DNA of 64,000 nt from Aquamicrobium sp. (GCF_023954335.1 NZ_JAMLIE010000001.1:434001-498000); one strand, 5' to 3'; positions 41,298-51,888 are shown, numbered from the stretch's first letter. Numbers and translations: made by a program. Notes: generated by a model not told the origin, from the sequence alone.

Positions 41298-41735
41298 TTA
41301 CGTCTTGTGCTGCGGGCGCGAGGCGGTGTCCCAGGCCGCGCCCAGATCGGCGAGCCGCGCCTCGATATAGTCGACCTCGAGCCGGATGGCGCCTCCGCCC
41401 GAGAAAACCAGCTCCAGCGTGCCGGCCGGCGCCTCGACGCCCGGCGTGAAGCCGATGGCCAGCAGCGACAGCACCTCGTCCGGCCTGTCGCGCGCGATGC
41501 CGGTGGAGCTGACGCTCCGCACCGCCTCGAAATGCAGCGCGGCGCGGCGGCGCTCGTTGTTGCGGCGCAGGAAGCCCTGCCGGTTCTCCCAGACGAAGCG
41601 GTTGGCGGCGGCGATGAAGCGCCGCTCCACTGGCCGCCAGTCGAGGTCGCCCACCTTCATCACCGCGTCCTGCACATGGGCGGACACGACCGAAAGATCC
41701 TGTTCGTCGAGGGCGATAAGCTTGAGATGCGACAT
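41298..41735 (-). CDS. DUF2948 family protein
   Basis: A 145-residue protein of unknown function conserved between murA and hisD in rhizobia. Motifs: LKLIALDEQDLSVVSAHVQDAVMKVGD near the start and LELVFSGGGAIRLEVDYIEARLADLG near the end. ATG 41735 gives the family length; the extra upstream residues of the longer frame come from the repeat-rich spacer. Confidence 0.9.
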   Translation of the reverse strand: MSHLKLIALDEQDLSVVSAHVQDAVMKVGDLDWRPVERRFIAAANRFVWENRQGFLRRNNERRRAALHFEAVRSVSSTGIARDRPDEVLSLLAIGFTPGVEAPAGTLELVFSGGGAIRLEVDYIEARLADLGAAWDTASRPQHKT

Positions 41736-41815
41736 GAGCGATGCACTATCCGGGAACCGGGACCGATTTCCTTCCGGTGTTATGCCGTCTTGGTGTGCGG
41801 CGCAACTGAAAGAGG

Positions 41816-41941
41816 GGAGTAGTGAGTAGTGAGTAGTGAGTAGGGAATAGTGAACAGGATTTGGGGAGGAGCCGGGTACAGGGCGCAATCGCCCCTGAGT
41901 GCTCAACTACTCTCTACTCACTATTCCCTATTCACTCCTTC

Positions 41942-41946
<5 letters not shown>
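41816..41946. repeat. Inverted repeat built of AGTAGTG/CACTACT units
   Basis: 41816-41862 holds short tandem AGTAGTG-type units ending GGGAATAGTGAACAGG; 41908-41946 is their complement (CTACTCACTATTCCCTATTCACT). Together they form a long imperfect hairpin in the murA-DUF2948 spacer, its right arm touching the murA stop. It could terminate transcription or stabilise mRNA ends. Such units are common as dispersed intergenic repeats. Confidence 0.65.
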
Positions 41947-43231
<1,285 letters not shown>

Positions 43232-43371
43232 GCGCTGTTCCTCTGCCGGCTGGCCGGCCTGCCAATTTCCCTGCCGAAGCCGGTTCGTCTAGCCCGGCAG
43301 CCGGTTGCGATCAATCATGTTGTTGGCGAAACTGCTGATTGAAACCGGGGGCGATGCGCCGCCGCCGGCCT

Positions 43372-43572
43372 TCAGTCCTCGCCCCGCCCGTCCCCGTCGA
43401 GCCCGTCCTCGCCGCGCGTGCCCGCGAGCCCGTCCGGGCGCCGGTCCGCCTCGCCCGCCCGGCGCGAGCGGGCCTGCGCCTTGCGCCGTTGCAGGTTGGC
43501 CCGCAACCGCTCGGCGAGCCGCGCCTTCTTCTCGTCCTCGCGGCTGGAAGGGTTGTCGTGCGATGGCGGCAT
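43372..43572 (-). CDS. Small basic/acidic conserved protein upstream of murA
   Basis: A 66-residue soluble protein: the helical REDEKKARLAERLRANLQRRKAQARSRR core is conserved upstream of murA in rhizobia, to my recollection. The low-complexity Gly/Asp/Arg tail follows. ATG 43572 fits the conserved start; the longer frame upstream crosses a poly-G run at 43679-43692 and is probably non-coding. Function is unknown. Confidence 0.6.
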   Translation of the reverse strand: MPPSHDNPSSREDEKKARLAERLRANLQRRKAQARSRRAGEADRRPDGLAGTRGEDGLDGDGRGED

Positions 43573-43782
43573 GCGTCGTGAACCACAGTCGAGGGCCCGG
43601 GCCCCGTTCGCCGCAGCCATAGCAGAATGCCGGCCACGCGCCAATCCGGCCCGGCCGCCCGCCCGCCCGCATCGGCTGCGGGGGGGGGGGGGCGCGCCGG
43701 CGGCAAGCTGTCCAAACAGGCTTCGCGGCATGTTTCCGGCTTGCCCAACCGGGTGCCGGCGCTTAAATGTCCGCTTTCAGGA

Positions 43783-43858
43783 GGGCGATTAGCTCAGCTG
43801 GTAGAGCGCCTCGTTTACACCGAGGATGTCGGCGGTTCGAGTCCGTCATCGCCCACCA
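43783..43858 (+). tRNA. tRNA-Val (TAC)
   Basis: A 76-nt tRNA with encoded CCA. Acceptor GGGCGAT/ATCGCCC, anticodon loop CGTTTACACCG (TAC), T-loop GGTTCGAGTCC. It is intact and forms the left attachment site of the island running to 52.8 kb. Confidence 0.96.
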
Positions 43859-43862
43859 TTTT
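43795..43862. repeat. attL: 68-bp direct repeat in tRNA-Val
   Basis: From CAGCTGGTAGAGCG through the CCA end and four T residues, this is identical to 52744-52811. It covers the tRNA from the D-loop to the 3' end. The two copies bracket 8.95 kb containing a tyrosine recombinase gene immediately inside, the normal pattern of an integrated element. Confidence 0.9.
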
Positions 43863-43922
43863 CTCTAACAAAATCAAAATGTTAGAGAAGACCGTGCCTT
43901 AGAAGAAAATGAAGTCGGCTGC

Positions 43923-43942
43923 TTGGCTCCACTATGGCTCCA
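43923..43942. repeat. Arm-type integrase site, left end (two GGCTCCA units)
   Basis: TGGCTCCACTATGGCTCCA at 43924-43942 has two GGCTCCA units 11 bp apart. The same 19 bases recur exactly at 52558-52576 within a four-unit array near the right end. Repeats at both inner ends of an integrated element fit arm-type binding sites. They lie just before the integrase start, so integrase could also repress itself. Confidence 0.65.
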
Positions 43943-43953
43943 AGGAGACGCCA

Positions 43954-45027
43954 ATGGCTTCGATTCACAGGCACAGAGACAAGTATCAGGTGAGGGTTCG
44001 GCGGAAGGGACTGCCCACGATCACCAAAACATTCCACAAGCTCTCCGACGCGAAGGAGTGGGCAACGCTTCAGGAACGACAGGCAGACCGGGGCGAACTT
44101 GGTCCCGACCGGAAAGTTCTTGAGACGATCACGCTTGGCGAACTGGTGACCCGCTATCGGGATACCGTTCTGCCGGACAAGAAGGCTGGTTACAAAGAAG
44201 CTGAAATGCTCACCGCGTTCCTTCGTCATCCTATCTGCAAGAGACGCCTTTCCGAGCTTTCAGCCGCCGACTTTGTGAAGTGGAAGGACGAGAGGATAAA
44301 GGGCAAGGGCAGCGTCAAGCCGATCACCGCCAAATCCGCCAAGCGCATGCTGTCGCCGGTTCAGAGGCTTTTGCAAGTCTCGATGGATGAATGGGACGTT
44401 CCCCTGCGGGAGAATCCCCTATCCCGCTTCAAGCTCAAGGTGATCGACAACAAGCGGCAGCGGCGGCTTAGGGAAGGGGAGTTGAGCAAGCTCCTTGAGG
44501 CGGGGAAGAAGACGCGCAACCCGCTTATCGTCCCTATCATCAAATTCGCGCTGGAGACGGCCATGCGGCGCGGGGAGATTCTTGCCTTACGTGTCCGCGA
44601 CATAGACCTCGAACGCCATTCAGCGACCGTCAGAGAGTCAAAGAATGGCTACTCCCGGACCATCCCGTTGTCTTCTGCTGCCGTGGCGATTCTGACCGAC
44701 GCTATCGGCCGCATGGGTAACGACGAGAAGACGAAGAACGGCAGGCTGTTCCCCACTACTCCGATTGCGCTTCGCCTCGCATGGGACCGGCTGACGAAGC
44801 GGGCCGAGTTAGAGGATTTAAATTTTCATGACCTCCGGCACGAAGCTATCTCCCGGCTGTTCGAGCTAGGTTTGACGGTTCCCGAGGTTGCATCGGTGTC
44901 AGGTCACAGGGACATGCGGATGCTGTTCCGCTATGCACACGCCAGCCACGCCAGCATCCGGGCGAAGTTCGGCATGGGCTCCTTGCATGCGGCGGCTTCC
45001 GAGGCGTCACAGGTGGCGGCGGAATAG
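43954..45027 (+). CDS. Tyrosine recombinase (integrase) of the tRNA-Val island
   Basis: A 357-residue integrase starting at ATG 43954 with AAGGAG seven bases before it. Residues 1-45 are the arm-binding N-terminus (ASIHRHRDKYQVRVRRKGLP), 60-150 the core-binding domain (TLGELVTRYRDTVLP). The catalytic domain has Arg in LETAMRRGEILAL, H-x-x-R in NFHDLRHEAISRL, His in VSGHRDMRM and the tyrosine in LFRYAHAS. All residues are present, so it should be active. It lies 92 bp from the attL copy. Confidence 0.93.
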   Translation: MASIHRHRDKYQVRVRRKGLPTITKTFHKLSDAKEWATLQERQADRGELGPDRKVLETITLGELVTRYRDTVLPDKKAGYKEAEMLTAFLRHPICKRRLSELSAADFVKWKDERIKGKGSVKPITAKSAKRMLSPVQRLLQVSMDEWDVPLRENPLSRFKLKVIDNKRQRRLREGELSKLLEAGKKTRNPLIVPIIKFALETAMRRGEILALRVRDIDLERHSATVRESKNGYSRTIPLSSAAVAILTDAIGRMGNDEKTKNGRLFPTTPIALRLAWDRLTKRAELEDLNFHDLRHEAISRLFELGLTVPEVASVSGHRDMRMLFRYAHASHASIRAKFGMGSLHAAASEASQVAAE

Positions 45028-45277
45028 ACGTATGCGAAATGGCGGGAGTCCCCGTTTGAGGAATTAATCCCGCCTTCTTCCGACACCGATAAGCATATTG
45101 CAGACATCCATGCTGCTTGATCGCGCTGGACCCCATGGAAACCAAGGGGTTCAGCATTTCTGCGCCGAGACGGGAGGCCGCTCCACTTCACCTTCTTTTC
45201 GTCCACCCGTTCGGGGTTACTCTAGCTCTGCGCATTATAGTTACGATTTTTCCTGACTTCTGAATCCATGGGTTTCC

Positions 45278-45361
45278 ATGATTCGGAGATCATGGATGAC
45301 AGGTGCATCGATAGAGGCGACGTTTGAGCTTTGGGCAGCGTCACTGCGGCAGGTAAAGGCA
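45278..45361 (+). pseudogene. IS701-family transposase, N-terminal scrap
   Basis: The frame WMTGASIEATFELWAASLRQVKARMRP is, from memory, the conserved start of IS701-type transposases. After this the similarity stops. The surrounding 45028-45556 contains nothing else I recognise on either strand. It suggests an earlier IS701 insertion mostly lost. Confidence 0.5.
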
Positions 45362-45556
45362 CGAATGCGTCCAGCCGGTCTTGCGCCGCACATCGCCATT
45401 GATCCGCTGGTCCGTGCAGGAAATCCGCCGCATTGCAACCCGCCTCGCGCGGCGGTAAATCCAGCCCGCACGCATCATCGCATGGTCGCTTTGGCGACGA
45501 GCCCATCAGGCCGCAGCCCAGCAATCCCACATCAAATCAAAATCGCCACTGTAATA

Positions 45557-46264
45557 TTAGCACGAGGGCGAAAACAGGTCTCGGCGAGAAGAGTCTAAAA
45601 CTTGCTCTATCTTCCCATTGATGAGGGCGTCGAGTGGAGGGTGGCCTTCAAAGTCATGATGCGGTTGGACAAGCCATTGCCACGCTTTTCGGGCGTCGCC
45701 GAAGATCTGAATCAACTCGGCGATCCCGGCCGCTGGTCGGCCGTCAACAAACTGTTTCAGCGGGAAGACCGGCTTGCTGCTGGTTCGAGTACCCAGCGCT
45801 ACAGCCTCATTGAGCTTCTGCCATCTATAGAGAGTGGAGCGCGGTATTCCATAATATCGTTCGATCGCCGTCGGACCTGCAACCGGTCCGGCCCAATCAT
45901 CCGCTAATTGTACCGGATCAGAATTGGCAGGAGCGAAAGGAGGTGAGGCAGTGAAGCGTTCAACCCGACGCTCCTTCGCCTTCTGCCCTTCTCTCAACAG
46001 CTGTGAAACGAACTCGGTACCGTACTCTGAGATGTCGTCTTCAAGGGTCAGCAGAGTTCGCTGAACCACTTGAGTTTGTGTAACGATCTGCGAGGCAATG
46101 ACGGCGGTCAATCGCGCTGCAACCCGAACCGATGTTGGCAATGCCGTAGGGTCATGCTTCTTAAGCGCTCGCTCAACGAGGTGGACGAGCTGTCCCTCCA
46201 AATCTTCACGGCGAGCGAGTTTCGCCTTGTGAATATCGCGGGAAAGTCTGCGCCGGGTAGTCAT
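45557..46264 (-). CDS. MbcA/ParS/Xre-like protein (DUF2384 toxin-binding domain), no adjacent toxin
   Basis: A 235-residue protein. The N-terminal half is helical and basic; the segment ATAIERYYGIPRSTLYRWQKLNEAVAL-like (about residues 130-160) looks like a helix-turn-helix. The C-terminal LIQIFGDARKAWQWLVQPHHDFEGHPPLDALINGKIEQVL has the pattern of the MbcA/ParS/Xre antitoxin domain that binds RES toxins. No RES gene is adjacent (porin on one side, integrase on the other), so it is an orphan antitoxin or regulator. The long N-terminal extension is unusual for the family. Confidence 0.6.
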   Translation of the reverse strand: MTTRRRLSRDIHKAKLARREDLEGQLVHLVERALKKHDPTALPTSVRVAARLTAVIASQIVTQTQVVQRTLLTLEDDISEYGTEFVSQLLREGQKAKERRVERFTASPPFAPANSDPVQLADDWAGPVAGPTAIERYYGIPRSTLYRWQKLNEAVALGTRTSSKPVFPLKQFVDGRPAAGIAELIQIFGDARKAWQWLVQPHHDFEGHPPLDALINGKIEQVLDSSRRDLFSPSC

Positions 46265-46566
46265 GCGTCCTCCTCTCGATTCGCATCGTACTGAGCATTT
46301 CAGTATCGCGGAAGCCGCCAGAAGTTAACGAGTTCCTAACGGCCCCCCTAGAATCGTGGCGATTATGCAACACCGCCGGCAAGACCGTGGCAGGATGGAG
46401 GCATACGAAGCGATCTTCAATTGCAAACGTGCCTTCCCCGCGTATCTTCAGGCTCGAAGAAGGGGCGCGCATGCGTGTCTTTTTCGAGGATTGGGGATGG
46501 GGCAGGGAACGCTGTCCTTCAGCAAAAATACCCAGACCCGCTTTTAACTTTGACTGGAGGTCAGAA

Positions 46567-47730
46567 ATGAACATCAAGAGCCTTATCCTCGGCTCCGCTA
46601 CCGTGGCTCTCGCCACCGCCGGCGCCCAGGCTGCCGACGCCATCGTCATCGCCGAGCCGGAACCCGTCGAATACGTCCGCGTCTGCGACGTCTACGGCGC
46701 CGGCTTCTTCTACATCCCGGGCACCGAGACATGCCTGCGCATCGGTGGTGAAGTCCGCGCCCAGTACGGCACCGCCGACAGCGATATCGGTAACTATAAC
46801 GGCATGGCCAATGACCAGTGGCATTCTCGTGCTCGCGGCCGCATCTATTTCGATGCGCGTTCGGAGACCGAGTATGGCCTGCTGCGCGGCTATGTCCGCT
46901 TGGATCTGCAGAAGACCAATACCGAGTTTAGCGGCTCTCAGCTCGTCAACCACGTCTGGCTGTCGCTCGGCGGCTTCCGCACCGGTTGGACCGATTCGGC
47001 GTGGGTCAGCACCCCGCAGGGCGGCGTCGCTGCCGGCGGTTCGCACACCGACAATGGCTTCTTCTACGGCTACCACCAGACCCACCTGATCCAGTACAAC
47101 TTCTCGGGCTCCAACGGCTTCTTCGCCACCGGCTCGATCGAGTTTGACGAGACGCAGAACGTCTCTACCGCGATCAATAACTACACGCCGGACCTCGTCG
47201 GTGTCGTCGGTGTCAACCAGGGCTGGGGCGCTGCATGGTTGAAGGTCGGCTACGACTCCGACATCAACACCACCGGGCGTGACGCGGTGGACAGCGGCTT
47301 CGGCGTCACCGCCGGCCTGCACTACAACATTCCGGGCGCGCCGGGTTCGTCGTTCCGCCTGATCGGCTACTATGCCGACAGCGACAACCTCTTCAACCCG
47401 CTCACCGGCACCGGTCTGGCGGCGTGGAATGCGGGTCCGGGCCTTGCTGGCGGCCCCGAGTGGTCGGTCCTGGCCTCGTACCATCACCAGTTCAACGCCC
47501 AGTTCGGCGCGTCGATCGGTGCGCAGTACTTCAGCGACTTCTACGTCGCCGGCACCGACATCAGCACCGGCCTCGACGGCTGGGCGCTCGAACTCGCTGC
47601 CGTCTGGACCCCGGTTGAGAACTTCACGGTTCGCAGCGAGGTCATCTACTCCGACTTCGACACCGTTCCGGGTTGGGGCCTCGATGGCGACAGCGTGTCG
47701 GGCTTCATCCGCTTCTCGCGCTTCTTCTGA
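46567..47730 (+). CDS. Alphaproteobacterial outer-membrane porin (Omp2b-like)
   Basis: A 387-residue porin with a signal peptide (residues 1-22, MNIKSLILGSATVALATAGAQA then ADAIV). The characteristic early EPVEYVRVCDVYGAGFFYIPGTETCLRIGGEVR segment has two Cys that form a disulfide in the family. It ends in Phe after alternating beta strands (SGFIRFSRFF). It forms a passive trimeric pore. GGAGG six bases upstream supports the ATG at 46567. The 302 bp upstream hold no gene. A strong terminator follows. Its location inside an integrated island is unusual for such a core gene. Confidence 0.93.
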   Translation: MNIKSLILGSATVALATAGAQAADAIVIAEPEPVEYVRVCDVYGAGFFYIPGTETCLRIGGEVRAQYGTADSDIGNYNGMANDQWHSRARGRIYFDARSETEYGLLRGYVRLDLQKTNTEFSGSQLVNHVWLSLGGFRTGWTDSAWVSTPQGGVAAGGSHTDNGFFYGYHQTHLIQYNFSGSNGFFATGSIEFDETQNVSTAINNYTPDLVGVVGVNQGWGAAWLKVGYDSDINTTGRDAVDSGFGVTAGLHYNIPGAPGSSFRLIGYYADSDNLFNPLTGTGLAAWNAGPGLAGGPEWSVLASYHHQFNAQFGASIGAQYFSDFYVAGTDISTGLDGWALELAAVWTPVENFTVRSEVIYSDFDTVPGWGLDGDSVSGFIRFSRFF

Positions 47731-47752
47731 TCCTTCCCGGATTGGATAAAAG

Positions 47753-47790
47753 GAACCCGGCGGGCAACCGCCGGGTTCTTTTTTTTTTTT
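47753..47790 (+). terminator. Rho-independent terminator after the porin
   Basis: GAACCCGGCGG, a GCAA loop, then CCGCCGGGTTC form a perfect 11-bp stem followed by about 13 T residues. It lies 22 bp after the porin stop. One of the strongest terminators in the window, as expected for a highly expressed monocistronic gene. Confidence 0.92.
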
Positions 47791-47939
47791 TGGAACTGCC
47801 ACTGATCGGATGAGTATCGAACCAAACAGAGACGAACAGCCAAGGCCCAAGATGGGCAGTATCCAGGTTCACCTGTGCATGCGAGCACATGGACGAGGGC
47901 GAGCGCCTGATTGGGCGGATAACCTGATTCCGCAGGACC

Positions 47940-48306
47940 TAAAACGACAACCGTCCTCGCACCCAGGCGTGAAACCCTGCTCGACATCGGTCCGGACATC
48001 ACCTCACGCGCCGCGCTGGGCGACAAAGGCTATTCCAGCAAGGCCAATCGCGCCGCCACGCGAACACGCGGCATCGCCCCGGTGATCCCTCACAAGGCCA
48101 ACGAGAAAAACACGTCGACCTTCTTCGCCAAGTCACTCTACAAGGCGCGCGCTCGTATCGAGCAAGGCTTCAGGCGGCTCAAGCGCTTCAAACGCGTCAC
48201 CCTGCGCTGCGAAAAGACCGCACGCAACTTCCGATCCATCGTCAGGCTTCGCTGCCGGCCTATGCTTGATCAAATTCGTCTACACGGCCTGAACGCCAGA
48301 TGCTAA
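47940..48306 (+). pseudogene. IS5-family transposase, C-terminal remnant
   Basis: One frame encodes, without start codon, DIGPDITSRAALGDKGYSSKANRAATRTRGIAPVIPHK, then FFAKSLYKARARIEQGFRRLKRFKRVTLRCEKTARNF. The D-x-GY and the YKxRxxIEQ Glu motif are those of IS5/IS427 DDE transposases. The N-terminal half is missing. It lies directly after the porin terminator, so IS activity may have moved the porin or its downstream flank. Confidence 0.75.
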
Positions 48307-48493
48307 TTTAGGGGCCTCTTGACGAAGTCGGCTTTTTGTGGGATACTAAGGTATAGGGGTAGAGAAACTTTTCGCTTCACCGAAGCTGATCCGGCAACCT
48401 TACGGGCATCATCATTGGTCCGCGCCCGGTGGCTATCTCTCCCCTCTATCATCAAACCACAGCATCTAACGATAACAACAAAAGGAGAGCACG

Positions 48494-48853
48494 ATGCTTT
48501 TCGATGACGGTCGATTGGCCGAGATTTTTCCTGCCGAGGTATCTCTACTCATCCCCGAGCCGCAACCCGCCCCAATCGGTACTCCACGGCCCGAGGAACG
48601 GCTTTCAGGACGCGAACAGTCGGACGATTATTTCCGGGTCGTCTCCATCCTGAACGATCGGTGGCGGGTCATCGTCTGCAAGGACGCCATCCAGTGGATT
48701 CTTCAACAGCGCCGTAGGGACACCCCCAAATGGGATGGCGCGGCATACTGCACGACACGGCAGGGGTTACTTCGGTGCATCCGCGAGAAGGTCAAGGGCG
48801 ACATCGACCCTTCAGCGCTCGCGATACTCGAGGCCCTGCCGGAGACGATCTGA
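48494..48853 (+). CDS. Conserved hypothetical protein of the island
   Basis: A 119-residue protein with AAAGGAG nine bases before the ATG. The N-terminus is Pro-rich; the C-terminal half is compact and aromatic (YFRVVSILNDRWRVIVCKDAIQWILQQRR). Proteins with this tail are found on rhizobial mobile DNA, to my recollection. It precedes the primase-helicase gene by 50 bp and likely shares its transcript. Function is unknown. Confidence 0.6.
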   Translation: MLFDDGRLAEIFPAEVSLLIPEPQPAPIGTPRPEERLSGREQSDDYFRVVSILNDRWRVIVCKDAIQWILQQRRRDTPKWDGAAYCTTRQGLLRCIREKVKGDIDPSALAILEALPETI

Positions 48854-48903
48854 ACATTTCCACCATACGTCAGCACGACCAACCACCCGACAAGAGGTGT
48901 AGA

Positions 48904-51888
48904 ATGAACATATATAATGAGTACGAGGCCAACCTCTTTCTCCAGTATCTCGACCCCGAGGCCGATACCTTCGTTTTCCAGACCTTCATCGAGAAAGGAA
49001 CTGGCATAGAGAAGGGAACTGGCGGAAAGACCGTTACAGGCCGCCTGCCGGACGTGTCTCAGGAACTCGCCGAGGCGAATGAATCAGGCTTCGGCATTGC
49101 GGTGACGGTGAACGACACGGACGGACGGCCGCGCAAGGGCGAGAACGTCACGCGGATTCGTGCAATCTGGAGCGAGGACGATACGGGAAGGACGCTTCAG
49201 GCTATCAGGTTCCCATTGCCACCCAGCCTGACGGTCCAGTCGTCGCCGGGGAAGTATCATCGCTATTGGCTGGTCGAAGGTGACTGGCCAGCGGACGACG
49301 AGGGACGAAAAGACTTCCGGCGGGTTATGGCTTCCATGGTTCGGGATTACGGTAGCGACGAGAACGCGGCCGACATATCTCGCGTGTTGCGGTTGCCGGG
49401 GACACTCCACCGGAAGGGCGATCCTCATCCGGTCGAGATCATATGGGACAATGACGGCGCTCCCTGCCGCTATAGCCGGGAGGAGGTCGTGTCCGCCTTC
49501 GCTGGAGGAACCGACAGCCGGATTGACGACACGCCACATGCCGCCCCCAGGACAGCGCCGGGCCTAGCCGATCTTGACAGCTTGCGGGATGCTCTTGCCT
49601 TCATCCCCTCCGACGACCGGGACGATTGGCTGAAAGTCGGCATGGCCCTCCATCTTGAATCCGGTGGATCGGACGACGCATTCGGGATGTGGGACAATTG
49701 GTCGAAGGGGACGACGGCAGGAAACTACGTTCCGAAGAACCAACGGAGGGCATGGGCATCGTTCAGCGACAGCCACGGCAATCCCGTCACCGTCGGGACC
49801 GTGCTGCATCTTGCCAAGCAGAACGGTTGGCGGGGTCAAACGAGCGACGCAAGCCTTCCCGCAGAGAAGATCAGCATCGAGCGTCACCCCGGCGATCTGG
49901 CCGAGCGCACAATCGAGGCGGTGAAACGGTTCTTCACGGACGGCAACAAGAGCAATCCGTCACCGGACCACTATGCCGGGATGGAGGAAATCGCCAAGGT
50001 CGTTCAGGCCATGGCCGAGGGCGATGATGCCTTGGGCCGGGACTTCCTGATTTCCTCCCTGCCGACAGGAATCGGAAAGACGACGACGATGCGTGAAGCC
50101 ATCCGGCAGATCGTCAGGACGCCCGAATATGATGATGTCGGGGTGATCGTCTTTCTGTCGCGTGTCGAGGAGATCGAGAAGTTGATTGCCGGCATGGGTT
50201 TGAAAGAGGACGAGTTCGCCACCATCGTCAGCCAGAGCTACGAGGACAAGGTGCCGCTCGGAAACCACCTGCCTGACAGGGCGCGGGTTCTGTTCACGAC
50301 CCAGCAGATGCTCACGGCCTACCTGAAGGGGAAAGACCGCTTCGCGGACATCGACATATTCCATTTCGGCGGGAAGCCGCGTCAGGTCCGAATCTGGGAC
50401 GAGGCTATATTGCCCACCAACAGCGTGACGCTTGGCCAATGGGACATCTCCAATCTCTGGAAGGGTCTGAGCAGCGGCGGCCATCGGGAATTAGTCGAGG
50501 AACTGCAAAACCTGTTCGACAGGGTGAAAGGAACGGACGGCAAAGCCGTTTTCGACATGCCCGACATCGCACGTTTCAGGATCAGACTGGATGATGTCCG
50601 CGGCCTGTTCAAGGGTGACGATGACCGGAAAGCAGTAGAAGCTCTATGGAAGCTCTCCGGCCGGACGGTGCGCGTCAGGGACGACAACAGGGGCAACGTG
50701 GTTCTCGACTATGACGATGCGTTCCCCGACGACCTCGGGCCGCTGCTTGTCTGTGACGCCTCCGGCCATCTGCGGCAGACCTATCGCTTCTGGCACGACG
50801 ACAGGAAGGGACTGAGATTCCTCCACAGCCCCGGCAAGCGATATTCGGGATTGACGATTCATCACTGGAACCGAGGCTCCGGCAAGGATCAATTCAAGCG
50901 CGGGAAAAAGGGCCGGTGGGAAATCTACGATGGCATCGTCGCCACGATAAGGAGCATCCCGAAGGACGAAAAAATCCTTGTCATCCATTTCAAGCAGGAC
51001 GCAAGCACGGCTGACATCGAACGCGAACTGAGAGACCTGCTTCCTTGGGATACCCGCTTGAGGTTCTGCACATGGGGAAAGCACACGGCGACGAACGAGT
51101 TTGTCGATTGCAATCACGTCATCCTCGTCAGCACCCTGCAATACGGCACTCCCCACTACGAGGCCCTTGCTCGGGGCGCGAAGAAACTCAGAACCGAGGA
51201 CGACCTTGCCCAGTCCGACTACATCAAGACCCGCCTCGGGGAGATCAGGCACAATGTCTTTCAGGCGGCGTGTCGCGGGGCCGTCAGGAAGGCGGAAGGC
51301 GACTCATGTCCTCCCGGTTGCCATCTGTACGTCATCTATTCGGCCAAGAGCCTGCCGAGCGACATCCTGACCGGCATCTTTCCCGAGGCCAAGGTCGAGG
51401 ACTGGCGGCCTGTCTACAAGCTCAAGGGGAGGAAACTGAAGCTTGCCGACTATCTTGACCGGAAAGCGACCATCGAGGGCAACATGGTCGAGAAGGCTGA
51501 CATGACGGCGCATCTCGGCATCAGCAAGACGCAACTGACCACGGTGCTTGATGATGATGTCATCGGGTATCTGAAGGAGGTGAGAGGCGTCGAGGTCGAA
51601 CGCAAGCGCACCTGTGTGATCGCTACCAAGCACAACCCTAACGGTGATCTTCTGCCGTGGGACGAGGGGTTTGTTTCGACATATAGGGCCAAGGCACCCT
51701 ACGGGAGAAGTTCACGTTTATTCATTAAAGGTATCTCTATGGGAAACCCTGAACTTCCTCCATCCTTGTCGAGCGATACCCTCAGCCGCGCGCCGGAACT
51801 TCAGGGCGAACAGGGCGCTTCGGGAGAATGGGGGATTGAATATACCTGCCTTCTTCCGGCCGGGAGCCCTTCGGAAGCCGGTGAATGA
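48904..51888 (+). CDS. Primase-helicase-like replication protein of the island
   Basis: A 994-residue protein. Residues 60-200 resemble a RepB-like primase (GFGIAVTVNDTDG, IRAIWSEDDTG, VQSSPGKYHRYWLV, SRVLRLPGTLHRK), with an acidic ED pair in the active-site position. A PriCT_2-type linker follows (LRDALAFIPSDDRDDWLKVGMALHLES). Then a P-loop helicase core has LISSLPTGIGKTTTM and a DEA-type Walker B (RIWDEAIL). A Cys-rich QAACRGAVRKAEGDSCPPGC segment and a long C-terminal domain end it. It would prime and unwind DNA for self-replication after excision, as in P4-like satellites. The exact family is uncertain. Confidence 0.65.
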   Translation: MNIYNEYEANLFLQYLDPEADTFVFQTFIEKGTGIEKGTGGKTVTGRLPDVSQELAEANESGFGIAVTVNDTDGRPRKGENVTRIRAIWSEDDTGRTLQAIRFPLPPSLTVQSSPGKYHRYWLVEGDWPADDEGRKDFRRVMASMVRDYGSDENAADISRVLRLPGTLHRKGDPHPVEIIWDNDGAPCRYSREEVVSAFAGGTDSRIDDTPHAAPRTAPGLADLDSLRDALAFIPSDDRDDWLKVGMALHLESGGSDDAFGMWDNWSKGTTAGNYVPKNQRRAWASFSDSHGNPVTVGTVLHLAKQNGWRGQTSDASLPAEKISIERHPGDLAERTIEAVKRFFTDGNKSNPSPDHYAGMEEIAKVVQAMAEGDDALGRDFLISSLPTGIGKTTTMREAIRQIVRTPEYDDVGVIVFLSRVEEIEKLIAGMGLKEDEFATIVSQSYEDKVPLGNHLPDRARVLFTTQQMLTAYLKGKDRFADIDIFHFGGKPRQVRIWDEAILPTNSVTLGQWDISNLWKGLSSGGHRELVEELQNLFDRVKGTDGKAVFDMPDIARFRIRLDDVRGLFKGDDDRKAVEALWKLSGRTVRVRDDNRGNVVLDYDDAFPDDLGPLLVCDASGHLRQTYRFWHDDRKGLRFLHSPGKRYSGLTIHHWNRGSGKDQFKRGKKGRWEIYDGIVATIRSIPKDEKILVIHFKQDASTADIERELRDLLPWDTRLRFCTWGKHTATNEFVDCNHVILVSTLQYGTPHYEALARGAKKLRTEDDLAQSDYIKTRLGEIRHNVFQAACRGAVRKAEGDSCPPGCHLYVIYSAKSLPSDILTGIFPEAKVEDWRPVYKLKGRKLKLADYLDRKATIEGNMVEKADMTAHLGISKTQLTTVLDDDVIGYLKEVRGVEVERKRTCVIATKHNPNGDLLPWDEGFVSTYRAKAPYGRSSRLFIKGISMGNPELPPSLSSDTLSRAPELQGEQGASGEWGIEYTCLLPAGSPSEAGE

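Noticed and set aside
45222..45530. Minus-strand 102-residue ORF after the integrase
   Set aside because: No ribosome site or recognisable domain, and it overlaps an IS701-type fragment on the other strand.
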